The notes under the pieces were generated by a model. The model was not told where the DNA came from. It did not search any database and worked only from the letters and a program-made list of their open reading frames with translations. Below, in pieces: positions 34,967-43,891 of a DNA stretch of 64,000 nt; the first letter of the stretch is position 1; each line of letters opens with the position of its first letter. The position numbers and the translations under genes were made by a program. The DNA lies in contig NZ_JASBRH010000003.1 of the NCBI RefSeq assembly GCF_029961155.1, positions 124,001 to 188,000 of the forward strand. The letters run 5' to 3'. Source of the stretch: Pontibacterium granulatum (GTDB taxonomy: Bacteria > Pseudomonadota > Gammaproteobacteria > Pseudomonadales > Balneatricaceae).

Positions 34967-36673
34967 TCAGATCTCGTCCAGCGACACTGGTTTACCGGTG
35001 TGGTAGCCCTGTAGGTAGTCAAAGCCCAATACAATCGCGGCTTGTTTTACCTCTTCGCTGTGGACAAACTCGGCGACCGTTTCCGCCCCCATCTTACGTC
35101 CGAACGAGACAATCATGTCCGACAACATCTGGGTATTGGTATCGCTATCCAGGTGCTTGATCAGAGAACCATCAACCTTGATGTAATCGATATCCAGCTT
35201 CAGCAGATACTCAAAGTTGGAGTAACCGGATCCGAAGTCATCCACCGCAATACGACAGCCTATTTTTTTTGCCCAACTGATGAAACCGAGAACCTTTTCA
35301 TAGTTCTCAATTCCTTCAGATTCTACAATTTCAATGATCAGACGCTCAGCAACACCATACTCCAGGGCCTTATCCAGCAGCATAGCTACAGTTTCGCTGT
35401 TGTAGATATCGCGGGCACTCAGGTTAATGCTGAAATTATCGTCTCGGTCACTGAAATGGCGAAACGCTTTATAGATCACTATCTGCATCAGGTTATCGTA
35501 TAGACGTGCCCGCTTTGCCGCCTCAAGAAAGACATAAGGCGAATGCAGATTGCCTTCATCGTCACGCAGGCGCATCAGGCACTCATACTTTGCTACGTGA
35601 CCCGTCAGTGCATCAATGATCGGTTGGACGTAAACTTCGATACGATCGTGCCGTATCGCATCGCGAATACGCCCCACCCAACTGATGTTATCCTCAATAC
35701 GTTTGGTCAGGCGAGAATCCGGGCTGAATATCTCGTAAGTGCGCTCTTTCTCCTGCGCACTGTGCAGCGCAATATCCGCTTCGATAAAGGCATTAACGCC
35801 ACTTGCCGCACCAATCACCACACTAACGGGAAACTGGAATTCTTCCACACCCACCGGATACTGCGCGATGCGACGGGCCAGGTCTTTGCACATATGAGCT
35901 AGCTGTTCAGTGTTCAGACTCTGACGGGTCAGTATGGCAAACTGATCCCCTCCCAGATGGTACAGTACGCTGTCTGAATGGATCAGGCGATTCATAATCA
36001 GGGCAAGCGCCTTAAGCAGACGGTCCCCCACCTGATAGCCGTGATATTCATTGATTTCACTGAAATCGCAAACATCGACCAACAGACAAGTGACTTCGTC
36101 CATCTCAGCGTGATCGGAAATTAACTTCTGGCGATTGGGCAAACCAGTTAGAGGATCAGTAAACTGGCGCTGGATAACTGATTGTTGTTCAATCAAGTCG
36201 GTCACATCGGTTCTTATCGACATGAACTCAGCAATTTTTCCGTCAGGGTCAAGCACCGGCAAAATCAGCGAGTCAACATAATAAGCACTGCCGTCTTTAC
36301 GCCGATTCTTGATAATCCCCTGCCAGGTTTTGCGGCTGCGGATTGTTTGCCACATATCGCGGAAAAGCAGTGGATCGTTGTCGGGGTGACGAATCAGGCG
36401 ATGGGTGGCCCCCACCAGCTCTTCGCGGCTGTGACCTGACACCCTGCAGAACTGATCGTTCACATAGGTAATCACACCGCATGGATCGGTTTTTGAAACG
36501 ATAGAGCTGATATCCACCGCATGCTTGTACTGTTCAAGCAATGACCGGTTAAACGCCAGCTCCTTCATCACTACTTGATCGTTTGGCAAAGGGTTGCTTT
36601 CCCCCTCGCTCACGGCATCAATGACAGGGCTTTCCTTCAGCCGGACTTCACCATCACTTTTAATGCTAGACAC
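34967..36673 (-). CDS. PAS-GGDEF-EAL protein (probable c-di-GMP phosphodiesterase)
   Basis: 568 residues. A PAS domain (about 55-165) reads DPCGVITYVNDQFCRVSG and RHPDNDPLLFRDMW, resembling Aer-type FAD/redox PAS domains. The GGDEF domain (about 185-315) has GGDQF in place of GG(D/E)EF. The EAL domain (about 330-568) has ECL in place of EAL but keeps the expected Asn (NLSARD), Glu (IEIVESEG), DDFGSGYSN, Lys (YIKVDGSLIK) and Glu (AEFVHSEEV) residues. A c-di-GMP hydrolase with a regulatory GGDEF domain is most likely. It has no membrane segment. Confidence 0.88.
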   Translation of the reverse strand: MSSIKSDGEVRLKESPVIDAVSEGESNPLPNDQVVMKELAFNRSLLEQYKHAVDISSIVSKTDPCGVITYVNDQFCRVSGHSREELVGATHRLIRHPDNDPLLFRDMWQTIRSRKTWQGIIKNRRKDGSAYYVDSLILPVLDPDGKIAEFMSIRTDVTDLIEQQSVIQRQFTDPLTGLPNRQKLISDHAEMDEVTCLLVDVCDFSEINEYHGYQVGDRLLKALALIMNRLIHSDSVLYHLGGDQFAILTRQSLNTEQLAHMCKDLARRIAQYPVGVEEFQFPVSVVIGAASGVNAFIEADIALHSAQEKERTYEIFSPDSRLTKRIEDNISWVGRIRDAIRHDRIEVYVQPIIDALTGHVAKYECLMRLRDDEGNLHSPYVFLEAAKRARLYDNLMQIVIYKAFRHFSDRDDNFSINLSARDIYNSETVAMLLDKALEYGVAERLIIEIVESEGIENYEKVLGFISWAKKIGCRIAVDDFGSGYSNFEYLLKLDIDYIKVDGSLIKHLDSDTNTQMLSDMIVSFGRKMGAETVAEFVHSEEVKQAAIVLGFDYLQGYHTGKPVSLDEI

Positions 36674-36863
36674 ACTGATTTCCGCCTAATGCGACAACTC
36701 GACTGATTGACTCAAATACCTATTCACAAGCTACGCTTAGCTCATAACAAAAACGTTCTATCGGCAGTTCTACTTATAACTGAAACATAAACGCAACAAA
36801 AATATATCGCGAATAAGACACACAAAATATAAGGATAATTTCCGAGTTTGTCTCGTTGAAATA

Positions 36864-37121
36864 TCAACTATTTTCTATGATCAGCTTTTCTTTTGCTGAT
36901 TTGGAGATGCGCTTAATTTGCGCTTCGCGCTTGCAAGCGTCTGAACGGTTAGCGTGGACTTCCTGCCATACCATCGTCACGGGTTGGCGCGTACGGGTAT
37001 ACCTCGCCCCCCCTTTCACCTCACCATTGTGCTCACGCAAACGTCGCTCGGGGTCGGTGGTTACGCCGGTGTACAACGTATTATCAGCACACCGCAGCAT
37101 ATATACATACCAGTCATTCAT
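36864..37121 (-). CDS. GIY-YIG domain protein (YhbQ/UPF0213-like)
   Basis: 85 residues. WYVYMLRCADNTLYTGVTTD carries the GIY-YIG-type pair (VYM / YTG), then the catalytic Arg (RRLREHN), HNGEVKGGARYTR, and the Glu in CKREAQIKRISKSAK. Small single-domain GIY-YIG proteins of this group are predicted nucleases; E. coli YhbQ has been linked to DNA repair. It is transcribed leftwards from the long region before dbpA. Confidence 0.88.
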   Translation of the reverse strand: MNDWYVYMLRCADNTLYTGVTTDPERRLREHNGEVKGGARYTRTRQPVTMVWQEVHANRSDACKREAQIKRISKSAKEKLIIENS

Positions 37122-37337
37122 GGTTTTGAATTATATGGGCTTTTTCCATGAACGCACGTTAAACATAACAAACGCCTGAAAGCCTGGCGCCCCCAGATAA
37201 TCCCAAAACTGGACAACATCAGACACTATAGTTGAGACAATCCACCACGCGGATCCCTAACCTGATCAAACCATAAGCCCCAAATGAACCCTCAACAACG
37301 GCACCAAACTGCGTCGTCCACGTTTGAGGAAGGTGTG

Positions 37338-37349
37338 TAAAGCGCTTTA
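37338..37349. promoter_or_regulatory. 12-bp perfect palindrome upstream of dbpA
   Basis: TAAAGCGCTTTA, 56 bp before the dbpA start in a 283-bp intergenic region that otherwise shows no clear feature. It could be an operator; no known consensus was recognised. Confidence 0.3.
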
Positions 37350-37404
37350 TGCGTCTGCTGCAAGCGCGTAAAATACCCAGTTTGATTTAACCCGCGAGTC
37401 GACT

Positions 37405-38787
37405 GTGACCAAGACCCCATTTTCCAGCCTGAACCTGCCAGAAACCCTGCTCGATAACCTTCAGCAGATCGGTTACACCGGCATGACACCCATTCAAGCA
37501 GCCAGCTTGCCGCAGATCCTTGCCGGCGAAGATGTCATCGCCAAGGCAAAAACCGGCAGCGGTAAAACTGCTGCATTTGGCATTGGCGCACTGACCAAGC
37601 TAGAGCCACGCAACTACCGTGTTCAGGTGCTGGTGCTCTGTCCGACCCGCGAACTGGCCACCCAGGTGGCGAAAGAGTTGCGCCGCCTGGCGCGCTACCA
37701 ACCTAACGTAAAAGTATTGACGCTGTGTGGCGGACAGCCCATAGGCCCACAGATCGGCTCGCTGCAACACGGCGCGCACGTTGTCGTGGGCACACCGGGA
37801 CGTATCAAGGATCACCTGCGCAAACACACCCTTAACCTGGAAATGCTGCATACGCTGGTGCTGGACGAAGCCGATCGTATGCTGGAGATGGGCTTTAATC
37901 AGGATATTCGCGACATCGCGGCACAAACACCTGATGATCGGCAGACGCTGCTATTCTCCGCCACTTACCCGGACTCCATCCGCGAACTGAGTGAAGACTT
38001 CCAATACAAGCCGGTTGAAGTGACGGTTGAGGCGCAACCGCAGGAGAACCGTATCCAGCAGCAATTTTTCCGCCTGGAAAAAGACGCGCGTATCCCCACA
38101 CTGATTCAACTGCTGCACAAGCATGATCCGATCTCCTGCGTGATCTTCTGCAATACCAAGCAGCAGTGCAGCGATCTGCGCCAAGCGCTCCGAAATGCGG
38201 GCTTCTCCGCCTCTGCCCTACAAGGCGATATGGAACAGCGCGACCGTGACCAGGTGTTGGTCACCTTTGCCAACCGCAGTTGCTCGATTCTGGTGGCAAC
38301 CGATGTTGCTGCCCGTGGCATCGACGTTGAAGACCTGGATCTGGTGGTTAACTTTGACCTGCCGCGCGATCCGGAAGTGTACGTGCACCGCATCGGTCGT
38401 ACCGGGCGAGCGGGTAAATCCGGTCTCGCTCTCAGTCTCTGTTCAGAGCGGGAGCAGTACAAGGTGAATGCGATTGAGGAATACACCGATCAGAGCGTCA
38501 TCTACAAAAATCCGCCAACCGTTCCGAATTCACCGCCACTGCTGCCGGCGAAGCCGTTGATGGTAACGCTCTGCATTGCTGGCGGTCGCAAACAGAAGGT
38601 GCGTCCGGGTGATATTCTTGGCGCCCTCACCGGCGATGGAGGCATTTCCGGACAGCAGGTAGGCAAGATCGACGTTTTTGATTTCTCAGCCTACGTTGCC
38701 GTCGAGCGACCTGTCGCCCGCAAAGCACTGGAACAACTGACCAAAGGCAAGATCAAGGGACGTAAATTCAAAGTCCGTCGCATCTGA
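37405..38787 (+). CDS. dbpA: ATP-dependent RNA helicase DbpA
   Basis: 460 residues. DEAD-box motifs in order: Q motif (YTGMTPIQAASLP), AKTGSGKTAAF (I), PTRELA (Ia), VLDEADRML (II), LLFSATYP (III), and HRIGRTGRAG (VI). The C-terminal DbpA RNA-binding domain (about 385-460) includes GRKQKVRPGDILGALTGDGG and GKIKGRKFKVRRI. It binds hairpin 92 of 23S rRNA and helps late 50S assembly. The start is GTG (TKTPFSSLNL). The following parvulin gene lies 25 bp downstream. Confidence 0.95.
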   Translation: MTKTPFSSLNLPETLLDNLQQIGYTGMTPIQAASLPQILAGEDVIAKAKTGSGKTAAFGIGALTKLEPRNYRVQVLVLCPTRELATQVAKELRRLARYQPNVKVLTLCGGQPIGPQIGSLQHGAHVVVGTPGRIKDHLRKHTLNLEMLHTLVLDEADRMLEMGFNQDIRDIAAQTPDDRQTLLFSATYPDSIRELSEDFQYKPVEVTVEAQPQENRIQQQFFRLEKDARIPTLIQLLHKHDPISCVIFCNTKQQCSDLRQALRNAGFSASALQGDMEQRDRDQVLVTFANRSCSILVATDVAARGIDVEDLDLVVNFDLPRDPEVYVHRIGRTGRAGKSGLALSLCSEREQYKVNAIEEYTDQSVIYKNPPTVPNSPPLLPAKPLMVTLCIAGGRKQKVRPGDILGALTGDGGISGQQVGKIDVFDFSAYVAVERPVARKALEQLTKGKIKGRKFKVRRI

Positions 38788-38812
38788 TCACCTGAACCGG
38801 AGAATCCCGAAT

Positions 38813-39094
38813 ATGGCCACAAAAGCCTGCGCACGTCACATTCTGGTTAAAACCCGTGAAGAGGCGGAAGCGCTGAAAAAGAAGATCGCCGGTGGTGCCG
38901 ACTTTGGCAAACTGGCAAAACAGCACTCCACCTGCCCATCCAAACGCCGCTTCGGGGATCTGGGTGAGTTTCGTCGGGGTGAGATGGTGAAAGCCTTTGA
39001 TGACGTGGTATTTAAGAAACCGCTGCTGACCGTACACGGACCCGTGAAGACCCGCTTTGGCTGGCATCTGATCGAAACCATCTACCGTAGCTAA
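38813..39094 (+). CDS. ppiC: Parvulin-type peptidyl-prolyl isomerase (PpiC)
   Basis: 93 residues, a single cytoplasmic parvulin domain: CARHILVKTREEAE, then FGDLGEFRRGEMVKAFDDVVF and the terminal TRFGWHLIET. It catalyses cis-trans isomerisation of Xaa-Pro bonds, like E. coli PpiC (Par10). GGAG precedes the ATG. It probably shares a transcript with dbpA. Confidence 0.93.
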   Translation: MATKACARHILVKTREEAEALKKKIAGGADFGKLAKQHSTCPSKRRFGDLGEFRRGEMVKAFDDVVFKKPLLTVHGPVKTRFGWHLIETIYRS

Positions 39095-39179
39095 AAGGTT
39101 GCCAATCACCCGCATTCCGCACGCAAAGTGTCATCAAATCAGGCTTTAATAGGCCTGATATTTTAAGGACGAAATACCG

Positions 39180-39425
39180 ATGATCATTGCCATCAACAAC
39201 CTGCCGAACGACACCTCTCTGCATGAGGTGTGCGAGCTGTTTGCGGGCGATAACCGAATCGAGAACATCAGCTTCAGCTCCGAAGGCAATCCCGACCGGA
39301 TCATCGCGTGGGTTCGCTTCAATCAAATGAGCCGGGTTGAATTAAACCGCAACGTTTTCCGGCTGAACCACCACTTCCACAAGACGCGTCGCTTGGAAGC
39401 CTACGCGCCGCTGTTTTTTGTCTGA
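39180..39425 (+). CDS. Mini-RRM-like protein, copy 1
   Basis: 81 residues. MIIAINNLPNDTSLHEVCEL resembles the beta1/RNP2 and alpha1 of an RRM. The RNP1 strand is replaced by RIIAWVRFNQM, which lacks the aromatic residues of canonical RNP1. The C-terminus RRLEAYAPLFFV parallels that of its neighbour. AAGGA precedes the ATG. I cannot assign a function; the fold suggests RNA or protein binding. Confidence 0.7.
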   Translation: MIIAINNLPNDTSLHEVCELFAGDNRIENISFSSEGNPDRIIAWVRFNQMSRVELNRNVFRLNHHFHKTRRLEAYAPLFFV

Positions 39426-39506
39426 CACGGCCAGCAACAGTTGACAAAACACAGGGGTGAGCCACAGTTTTAATGTAGACCTAAGGCATCATTGGTACGA
39501 CAGCGC

Positions 39507-39752
39507 ATGGTTATCACAATTAGCAACCTGCCCCCGCATGTTACCGAAGAGCATATCAGCGATTTGCTACAGGGGGATTCGCGTATCCAGCGCATCACCT
39601 TTAATAAAGAGGGGAACCCTGACAAGGTGATGGCGCTTGTCCAGATTGATGTGAGCCGGCTTGAAGCACAGTTTCTGGCCAACAAATTAAACCACGCCTA
39701 CTTTGAAGAGCGGCATCTAGACGCTTACACGCCACTCTTCATGGGGCGTTAA
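39507..39752 (+). CDS. Mini-RRM-like protein, copy 2
   Basis: 81 residues, a paralogue of the preceding gene. Shared pattern: the start MVITISNLPPHVTEEHISDL, the middle DSRIQRITFNKEGNPDKVMA, LNHAYFE, and the end RHLDAYTPLFMGR. I chose the ATG equivalent to the start of copy 1; an in-frame TTG 15 bp upstream is possible. The ribosome site is weak. The pair looks like a tandem duplication that has diverged to roughly one-third identity. Confidence 0.68.
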   Translation: MVITISNLPPHVTEEHISDLLQGDSRIQRITFNKEGNPDKVMALVQIDVSRLEAQFLANKLNHAYFEERHLDAYTPLFMGR

Positions 39753-39758
39753 CCCGCC

Positions 39759-40400
39759 CTATTCACCGATCTCCGTCTTATCTTTGTACTCGCACAGATC
39801 TTCGATCAGGCAGGAGCCGCACTTTGGCTTACGCGCAGTACACACATAGCGACCCAGCAGAATCAGCCAGTGATGCGCATCCTGCAGAAACTCCTTCGGC
39901 ACAAAGCGCAGCAGTTTCTGCTCCACCTCATTCACATTTTTGCCCGGCGCGATCTTGGTACGGTTAGAAACACGGAAGATATGGGTATCGACCGCCATGG
40001 TTGGATGACCAAACGCCGTATTCAGCACCACGTTGGCGGTCTTGCGCCCCACCCCCGGCAACGCTTCCAGATCCTTGCGGCTTTCCGGCACCTGAGAGTT
40101 ATGCTGATCGATCAGGATACGGCAGGTCTTGATGACGTTTTCCGCCTTGGCGTTAAACAGCCCGATCGTCTTGATATACTCCTTCAGACCCTCCACACCC
40201 AAGGCGTAGATCGCCTCCGGCGTATTGGCGACCGGATAGAGCTTACGGGTCGCCTTGTTAACCCCCACATCGGTGGCCTGGGCTGAGAGGATCACCGCAA
40301 TCAGCAGTTCAAACGGATTGCTGTATTCAAGTTCGGTGGTTGGATTGGGATTATCGTCGCGCAGGCGCGCAAAGATCTCATGACGCTTCTGTTTGTTCAT
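39759..40400 (-). CDS. nth: Endonuclease III
   Basis: 213 residues. DNA glycosylase/AP-lyase for oxidised pyrimidines. The helix-hairpin-helix is LPGVGRKTANVVL with the catalytic Lys (near 120), the catalytic Asp is in MAVDTHIFRVSNR (near 138), and the C-terminal 4Fe-4S cluster cysteines are in CTARKPKCGSCLIEDLC. It converges with the mini-RRM pair, only 6 bp apart. In many gammaproteobacteria nth follows rsxE directly; here two signalling genes lie between. Confidence 0.95.
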   Translation of the reverse strand: MNKQKRHEIFARLRDDNPNPTTELEYSNPFELLIAVILSAQATDVGVNKATRKLYPVANTPEAIYALGVEGLKEYIKTIGLFNAKAENVIKTCRILIDQHNSQVPESRKDLEALPGVGRKTANVVLNTAFGHPTMAVDTHIFRVSNRTKIAPGKNVNEVEQKLLRFVPKEFLQDAHHWLILLGRYVCTARKPKCGSCLIEDLCEYKDKTEIGE

Positions 40401-40489
40401 TGGTGTCGGGTAAACGGCGATTGGTGGTCTGTATTCTTGTGGTAGCGCTCACGCGCCAGCTGGCATCATAAAGCAGTGACTGGCTTCCG

Positions 40490-41458
40490 TCACTTGGCCT
40501 CATACACGGTAAACTGGTTACGTCCGTTTTGCTTGGAATGGTAGAGCGCTTCGTCCGCCTGACCAATCCACTGCTCCTCATCCTGGACATCACCCTGCAT
40601 CTCACAAATTCCGAGACTGATGGTGGCCTGAATACGCTGCCCTTCAAACACCACTTCCAACATCTCGGCCGCCATACGCACACGTTCAGCGAATACTTCA
40701 GCCTGGCTGGCGTTGGTGTGGGGCAGGATGATTCCAAACTCCTCACCGCCGTAACGGCCCACCACGTCGGTTTTGCGGGCGTGTTGGGTCAGCAACGAAG
40801 CAACCTGGCGGATCACCTCATCGCCAGCCGGATGGCCGTAGGTATCGTTAACCGACTTAAAGTGGTCGATATCCAGCATGATCAGGGTGCTCGGTTCACG
40901 TCCCCGTTGGAAGCGGTTGAACTCCTGCTCCAGACACTCTTGCCAGTAACCACGGTTGAACAGCCCGGTGAGTCGATCCTCCCGGCTGAGGGTTTGCAAT
41001 TGCTTGTTGGCCTCTTCCAGCGCGATGCGGCTGACCGCCTCGTCGGTCACGTCATAGATCATCAGGCTGACCAGTTCCACTTCACCGGACGGTGAGGTTA
41101 GCGGAATCAGGGTAACGTTCTGGTACATACGTGAAGCCACGCCGGTGATCGGGCGCTGGCTTTTGAAATCGAACAGGTAAGGGCGTTGTTCCCAGGTAAT
41201 GTAGGCGGGACATTTGAGCTGGAAAACACTGTCGATCTTACGACGCAGCCACTCAACCGGCAGTTCGGGAAACTCATCGAACAGGTTTTTCTCACGGATA
41301 CGCGCCGGGCCAATCTCAGAGTGGTTGACCATAAAGCTGTTCCAGAGGTGAATCTGATAACTCTTATCCAGCACCACCAGCCCCACATCCAAATTGTGTA
41401 GCAAGCCCAGATGCCAGTGCAGCTCGTCGATATTCAGGCTTTCCGTGCGATCATTCAT
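40490..41458 (-). CDS. Diguanylate cyclase (PAS-GGDEF), partner of REC-CheC regulator
   Basis: 322 residues. An N-terminal PAS-like domain (about 10-150: LHNLDVGLVVLDKSYQIHLWN) is followed by a helix and a GGDEF domain (about 165-320) with DRLTGLFNRGYW, LDIDHFKSVNDTYGHPAGD and an intact GRYGGEEFGII site. No inhibitory RxxD is obvious; the residues before the site read ARKTDVVGRYGGEEF. An active cyclase is expected. Its ATG overlaps the stop of the upstream regulator by one base (TGATG), so the two proteins are made together. Confidence 0.88.
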   Translation of the reverse strand: MNDRTESLNIDELHWHLGLLHNLDVGLVVLDKSYQIHLWNSFMVNHSEIGPARIREKNLFDEFPELPVEWLRRKIDSVFQLKCPAYITWEQRPYLFDFKSQRPITGVASRMYQNVTLIPLTSPSGEVELVSLMIYDVTDEAVSRIALEEANKQLQTLSREDRLTGLFNRGYWQECLEQEFNRFQRGREPSTLIMLDIDHFKSVNDTYGHPAGDEVIRQVASLLTQHARKTDVVGRYGGEEFGIILPHTNASQAEVFAERVRMAAEMLEVVFEGQRIQATISLGICEMQGDVQDEEQWIGQADEALYHSKQNGRNQFTVYEAK

Positions 41459-42438
41459 CAGAAGAACGTACTCAGTTTGCGCAGCGGCTCAAGAGACTCC
41501 TCGCTGAAAATCAGCATCAGCTCACAACTGTCACGGTCTTCATTCAGGCCATAATCAATGCTGATAGAGAGAGTTTCCTGCCAGCTTTCCGCTGTAGAAG
41601 GTAATTGTTTCATCGCCGGCAACATGACCGGTATACCGCAACTAAACTCGATATCCAGCTGGCGGGCGAAGGTCTGCAGAAACGCGCCGATCAGAATATT
41701 GCCCAGATCCATCAGCAACTCGTTCTCGAAGGCAGTGCTTTGCTCATACTCAAGTTGCAGAATGCGGGCGACCGATTCGAAGCTTTCCGGTGGCAGCGCA
41801 ATCATCGCCTCCCCCGCAATGCCTGCGCCAACAAACCCCTGGGAGATAATCCGCTTTTCCCAGTCGGCCGAGATGTTAAGCGTCTCTTCAAATTCCTCCC
41901 GGGTGATGGTTTTTACCACCGGTACAGGATGGTGCACAAACGCACCGAGGAAACGTGCCAGTCGATCACCGGCACGCCCCATCGCCACGTTGGCGATCTC
42001 CTGGTAGTAGTCCGGTAGCTTTACAACCATCTCTTCGGTGGACATCGCCTCACTTTCATCCTGCAGCTCACTGAGCAAGCCGTAGCGGCGCAGCACATCT
42101 GCTACCTGATCAGCAGTAAAAGGCTTCTTGATGAAATCGAGGGCACCCAGCGCCATCACCTGGTCGTGGGCTTCGGGCTGAATATCACCGGAGACAACGA
42201 TCACCATGGTAGGCAGATCTTCGGAGCGGATACGCTCCAGCACCTGATAGCCGTCCATGATCGGCATATTGAGGTCGAGGAACAGCACGTCCCCAAGGCC
42301 AGTGCGTACCGCTTCCAATGCAGTCAATCCATGTTCTGCATAGGTGATGTCGACGTTCCAATTGCTCAGCGCTCGAGCCATCTGCTTGCGCGCAAGGTTG
42401 GAGTCATCGCAAATAACAACTGGAATCGTACTACTCAC
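41458..42438 (-). CDS. Response regulator with CheC-like phosphatase domain
   Basis: 326 residues. The receiver domain (about 1-122) has the acidic pair ICDDSN, the phospho-Asp in VLFLDLNMPIMDG (near 57) and the Lys in DFIKKPF. The C-terminal CheC/CheX-like domain (about 140-320) keeps the phosphatase pattern D...E..N as DYYQEIANVAMGRAG (near 147), and a second degenerate site as ELLMDLGNILIGA (near 245). CheC-type domains dephosphorylate CheY-like receivers, so it may dephosphorylate itself or another regulator. It is coupled to the downstream diguanylate cyclase. No histidine kinase lies nearby. Confidence 0.85.
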   Translation of the reverse strand: MSSTIPVVICDDSNLARKQMARALSNWNVDITYAEHGLTALEAVRTGLGDVLFLDLNMPIMDGYQVLERIRSEDLPTMVIVVSGDIQPEAHDQVMALGALDFIKKPFTADQVADVLRRYGLLSELQDESEAMSTEEMVVKLPDYYQEIANVAMGRAGDRLARFLGAFVHHPVPVVKTITREEFEETLNISADWEKRIISQGFVGAGIAGEAMIALPPESFESVARILQLEYEQSTAFENELLMDLGNILIGAFLQTFARQLDIEFSCGIPVMLPAMKQLPSTAESWQETLSISIDYGLNEDRDSCELMLIFSEESLEPLRKLSTFF

Positions 42439-42519
42439 ACAACAGCTCCGTTGATGCCGCGAGTTGAGAAAGCACTCAGCCTATCGAATCTTCAGGGAGA
42501 ACACAATGAGCAGAAAAGT

Positions 42520-42543
42520 GTGGAGGTGCGGGAACACCTCCAC
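42520..42543 (-). terminator. Terminator of the rsx operon
   Basis: Perfect 9-bp arms GTGGAGGTG / CACCTCCAC with a 6-base loop. On the minus strand it is followed by ACTTTTCTG, a short T-run, 9 bp past the rsxE stop. Confidence 0.7.
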
Positions 42544-42551
42544 GATAGGAA

Positions 42552-43253
42552 TCAACCAGTTACGCGTGCGCGCTGGATGTCTTTTGGCTCTGCAGGAGTG
42601 AGGCGTTTACGCCGCTCCTCCAGCTTGCCGTCGATGATATTCTTGAGCGCAATCAGCAGTCCCATTCCAACAAAGGCTCCGGGCGGCAACACCGCAAACA
42701 GGAACCCGCTGTAATCATCTACCAGTACGATCTTCCAGCTTTGCGCACCAGCACCAAACAACAGCTGCATATCTGCAAACAGGGTTCCACTGCCCAGCGC
42801 TTCACGCATGGCACCCAGCACGATCAAGACCGCACTGAAACCCAAGCCCATCATCAGGCCATCCAGCAGTGACGCCGATACAGGGTTCTTGCTGGCAAAC
42901 GCATCGGCGCGGCCCATGATCGCGCAGTTGGTTACGATCAGCGGGATAAAGATGCCCAGAATCTGGTACAGCTCGTAGGTAAACGCCTGCATCAGCAACT
43001 CAATTGCAGTTACAAAGGAGGCAATAATCATCACGAAGATCGGCAAACGCACAGAGCCCGGCACAAACTTACGAAACGCAGAGATCGTCAGGTTCGAACC
43101 CAATAGTACGATGGTACTTGCCAGGCCGAGGCCGATCGCGTTTACGACAGAGCCGGTTACCGCCAGCAGAGGACACAAACCAAGTAGCTGAACCAGTGCC
43201 GGGTTGTTGGTCCAGAGACCGTCGAGGGTAATTTTTTTTACATCTACGGACAT
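42552..43253 (-). CDS. rsxE: Ion-translocating electron transport complex subunit RsxE
   Basis: 233 residues with about six membrane segments. It is a homologue of NqrD/RnfE, an integral subunit that with RsxA frames the Fe-S and flavin path across the membrane. Typical motifs: [17 protein letters not shown] at the start and [19 protein letters not shown] near 107. The ATG with GGGAG upstream overlaps the rsxG stop by one base (TGATG). Confidence 0.93.
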   Translation of the reverse strand: MSVDVKKITLDGLWTNNPALVQLLGLCPLLAVTGSVVNAIGLGLASTIVLLGSNLTISAFRKFVPGSVRLPIFVMIIASFVTAIELLMQAFTYELYQILGIFIPLIVTNCAIMGRADAFASKNPVSASLLDGLMMGLGFSAVLIVLGAMREALGSGTLFADMQLLFGAGAQSWKIVLVDDYSGFLFAVLPPGAFVGMGLLIALKNIIDGKLEERRKRLTPAEPKDIQRARVTG

Positions 43254-43891
43254 CACTCTGCTCCCGTAATCGCTGGCTCCAGCAGAGCCGCTTTATTCGT
43301 TCGGAAGTAATCCAGCGCACGACTGGTCGCCCCCACCACTGCGCGTGGTGTGATGGTTGCGCCGGTAAACTGGTCAAAACGACCACCGTCCTTCAGCACG
43401 GCAAAGGAATCACGCTGATCGTTGTCGTTCCGCTGGTTATTCAGGCCCAGAATCCAGCCCGACTTTTTCAGGTCGACCTTGTCACCCAGCCCCGGGGTCT
43501 CTTTGTGAGCAAGCACACGAACACCGGCCACGCTACCATCGCGTTTTACACCCACGATCATGTTGATGTTACCGCTGTAACCGTCCGGAGCCACCACCGG
43601 CAGGATCACCGCAACCACCTTGCCATCTTTACGGGCAAGATAGGCATCAGCAGGCTGATCATGTCCGAGCAATTCAGGCGCTACGAAGGAGACCGTGTCT
43701 TCCAACATATCATTGTCAATGGTGCTTTTCGGCACGATCTCGTACAGAGCCCTGGCCTGCGCATCGCGTTCGTTCTTGGCGATACGTTCTTTGGTCGACA
43801 CCTGTGTCACCGCGATCAAGGCGGCGGTCACCACCGCAAAGAGGGTAATGCCCAGCGTACTGCTGCGGATTGCACTAAACATTTCCATCAT
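43253..43891 (-). CDS. rsxG: Electron transport complex subunit RsxG (FMN-binding)
   Basis: 212 residues. An N-terminal membrane anchor ([18 protein letters not shown]) is followed by a periplasmic FMN-binding domain. The FMN is covalently attached to the second Thr of [11 protein letters not shown] (near 187), matching the S/TGATI flavinylation motif. [16 protein letters not shown] and [16 protein letters not shown] are conserved. Attachment needs an ApbE flavin transferase, which is not in this window. Confidence 0.93.
   Translation of the reverse strand: MMEMFSAIRSSTLGITLFAVVTAALIAVTQVSTKERIAKNERDAQARALYEIVPKSTIDNDMLEDTVSFVAPELLGHDQPADAYLARKDGKVVAVILPVVAPDGYSGNINMIVGVKRDGSVAGVRVLAHKETPGLGDKVDLKKSGWILGLNNQRNDNDQRDSFAVLKDGGRFDQFTGATITPRAVVGATSRALDYFRTNKAALLEPAITGAE

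Noticed and set aside
38813-39094. Parvulin as a truncated SurA/PpiD
   Set aside because: At 93 residues with its own ribosome site it is the normal size of cytoplasmic PpiC.
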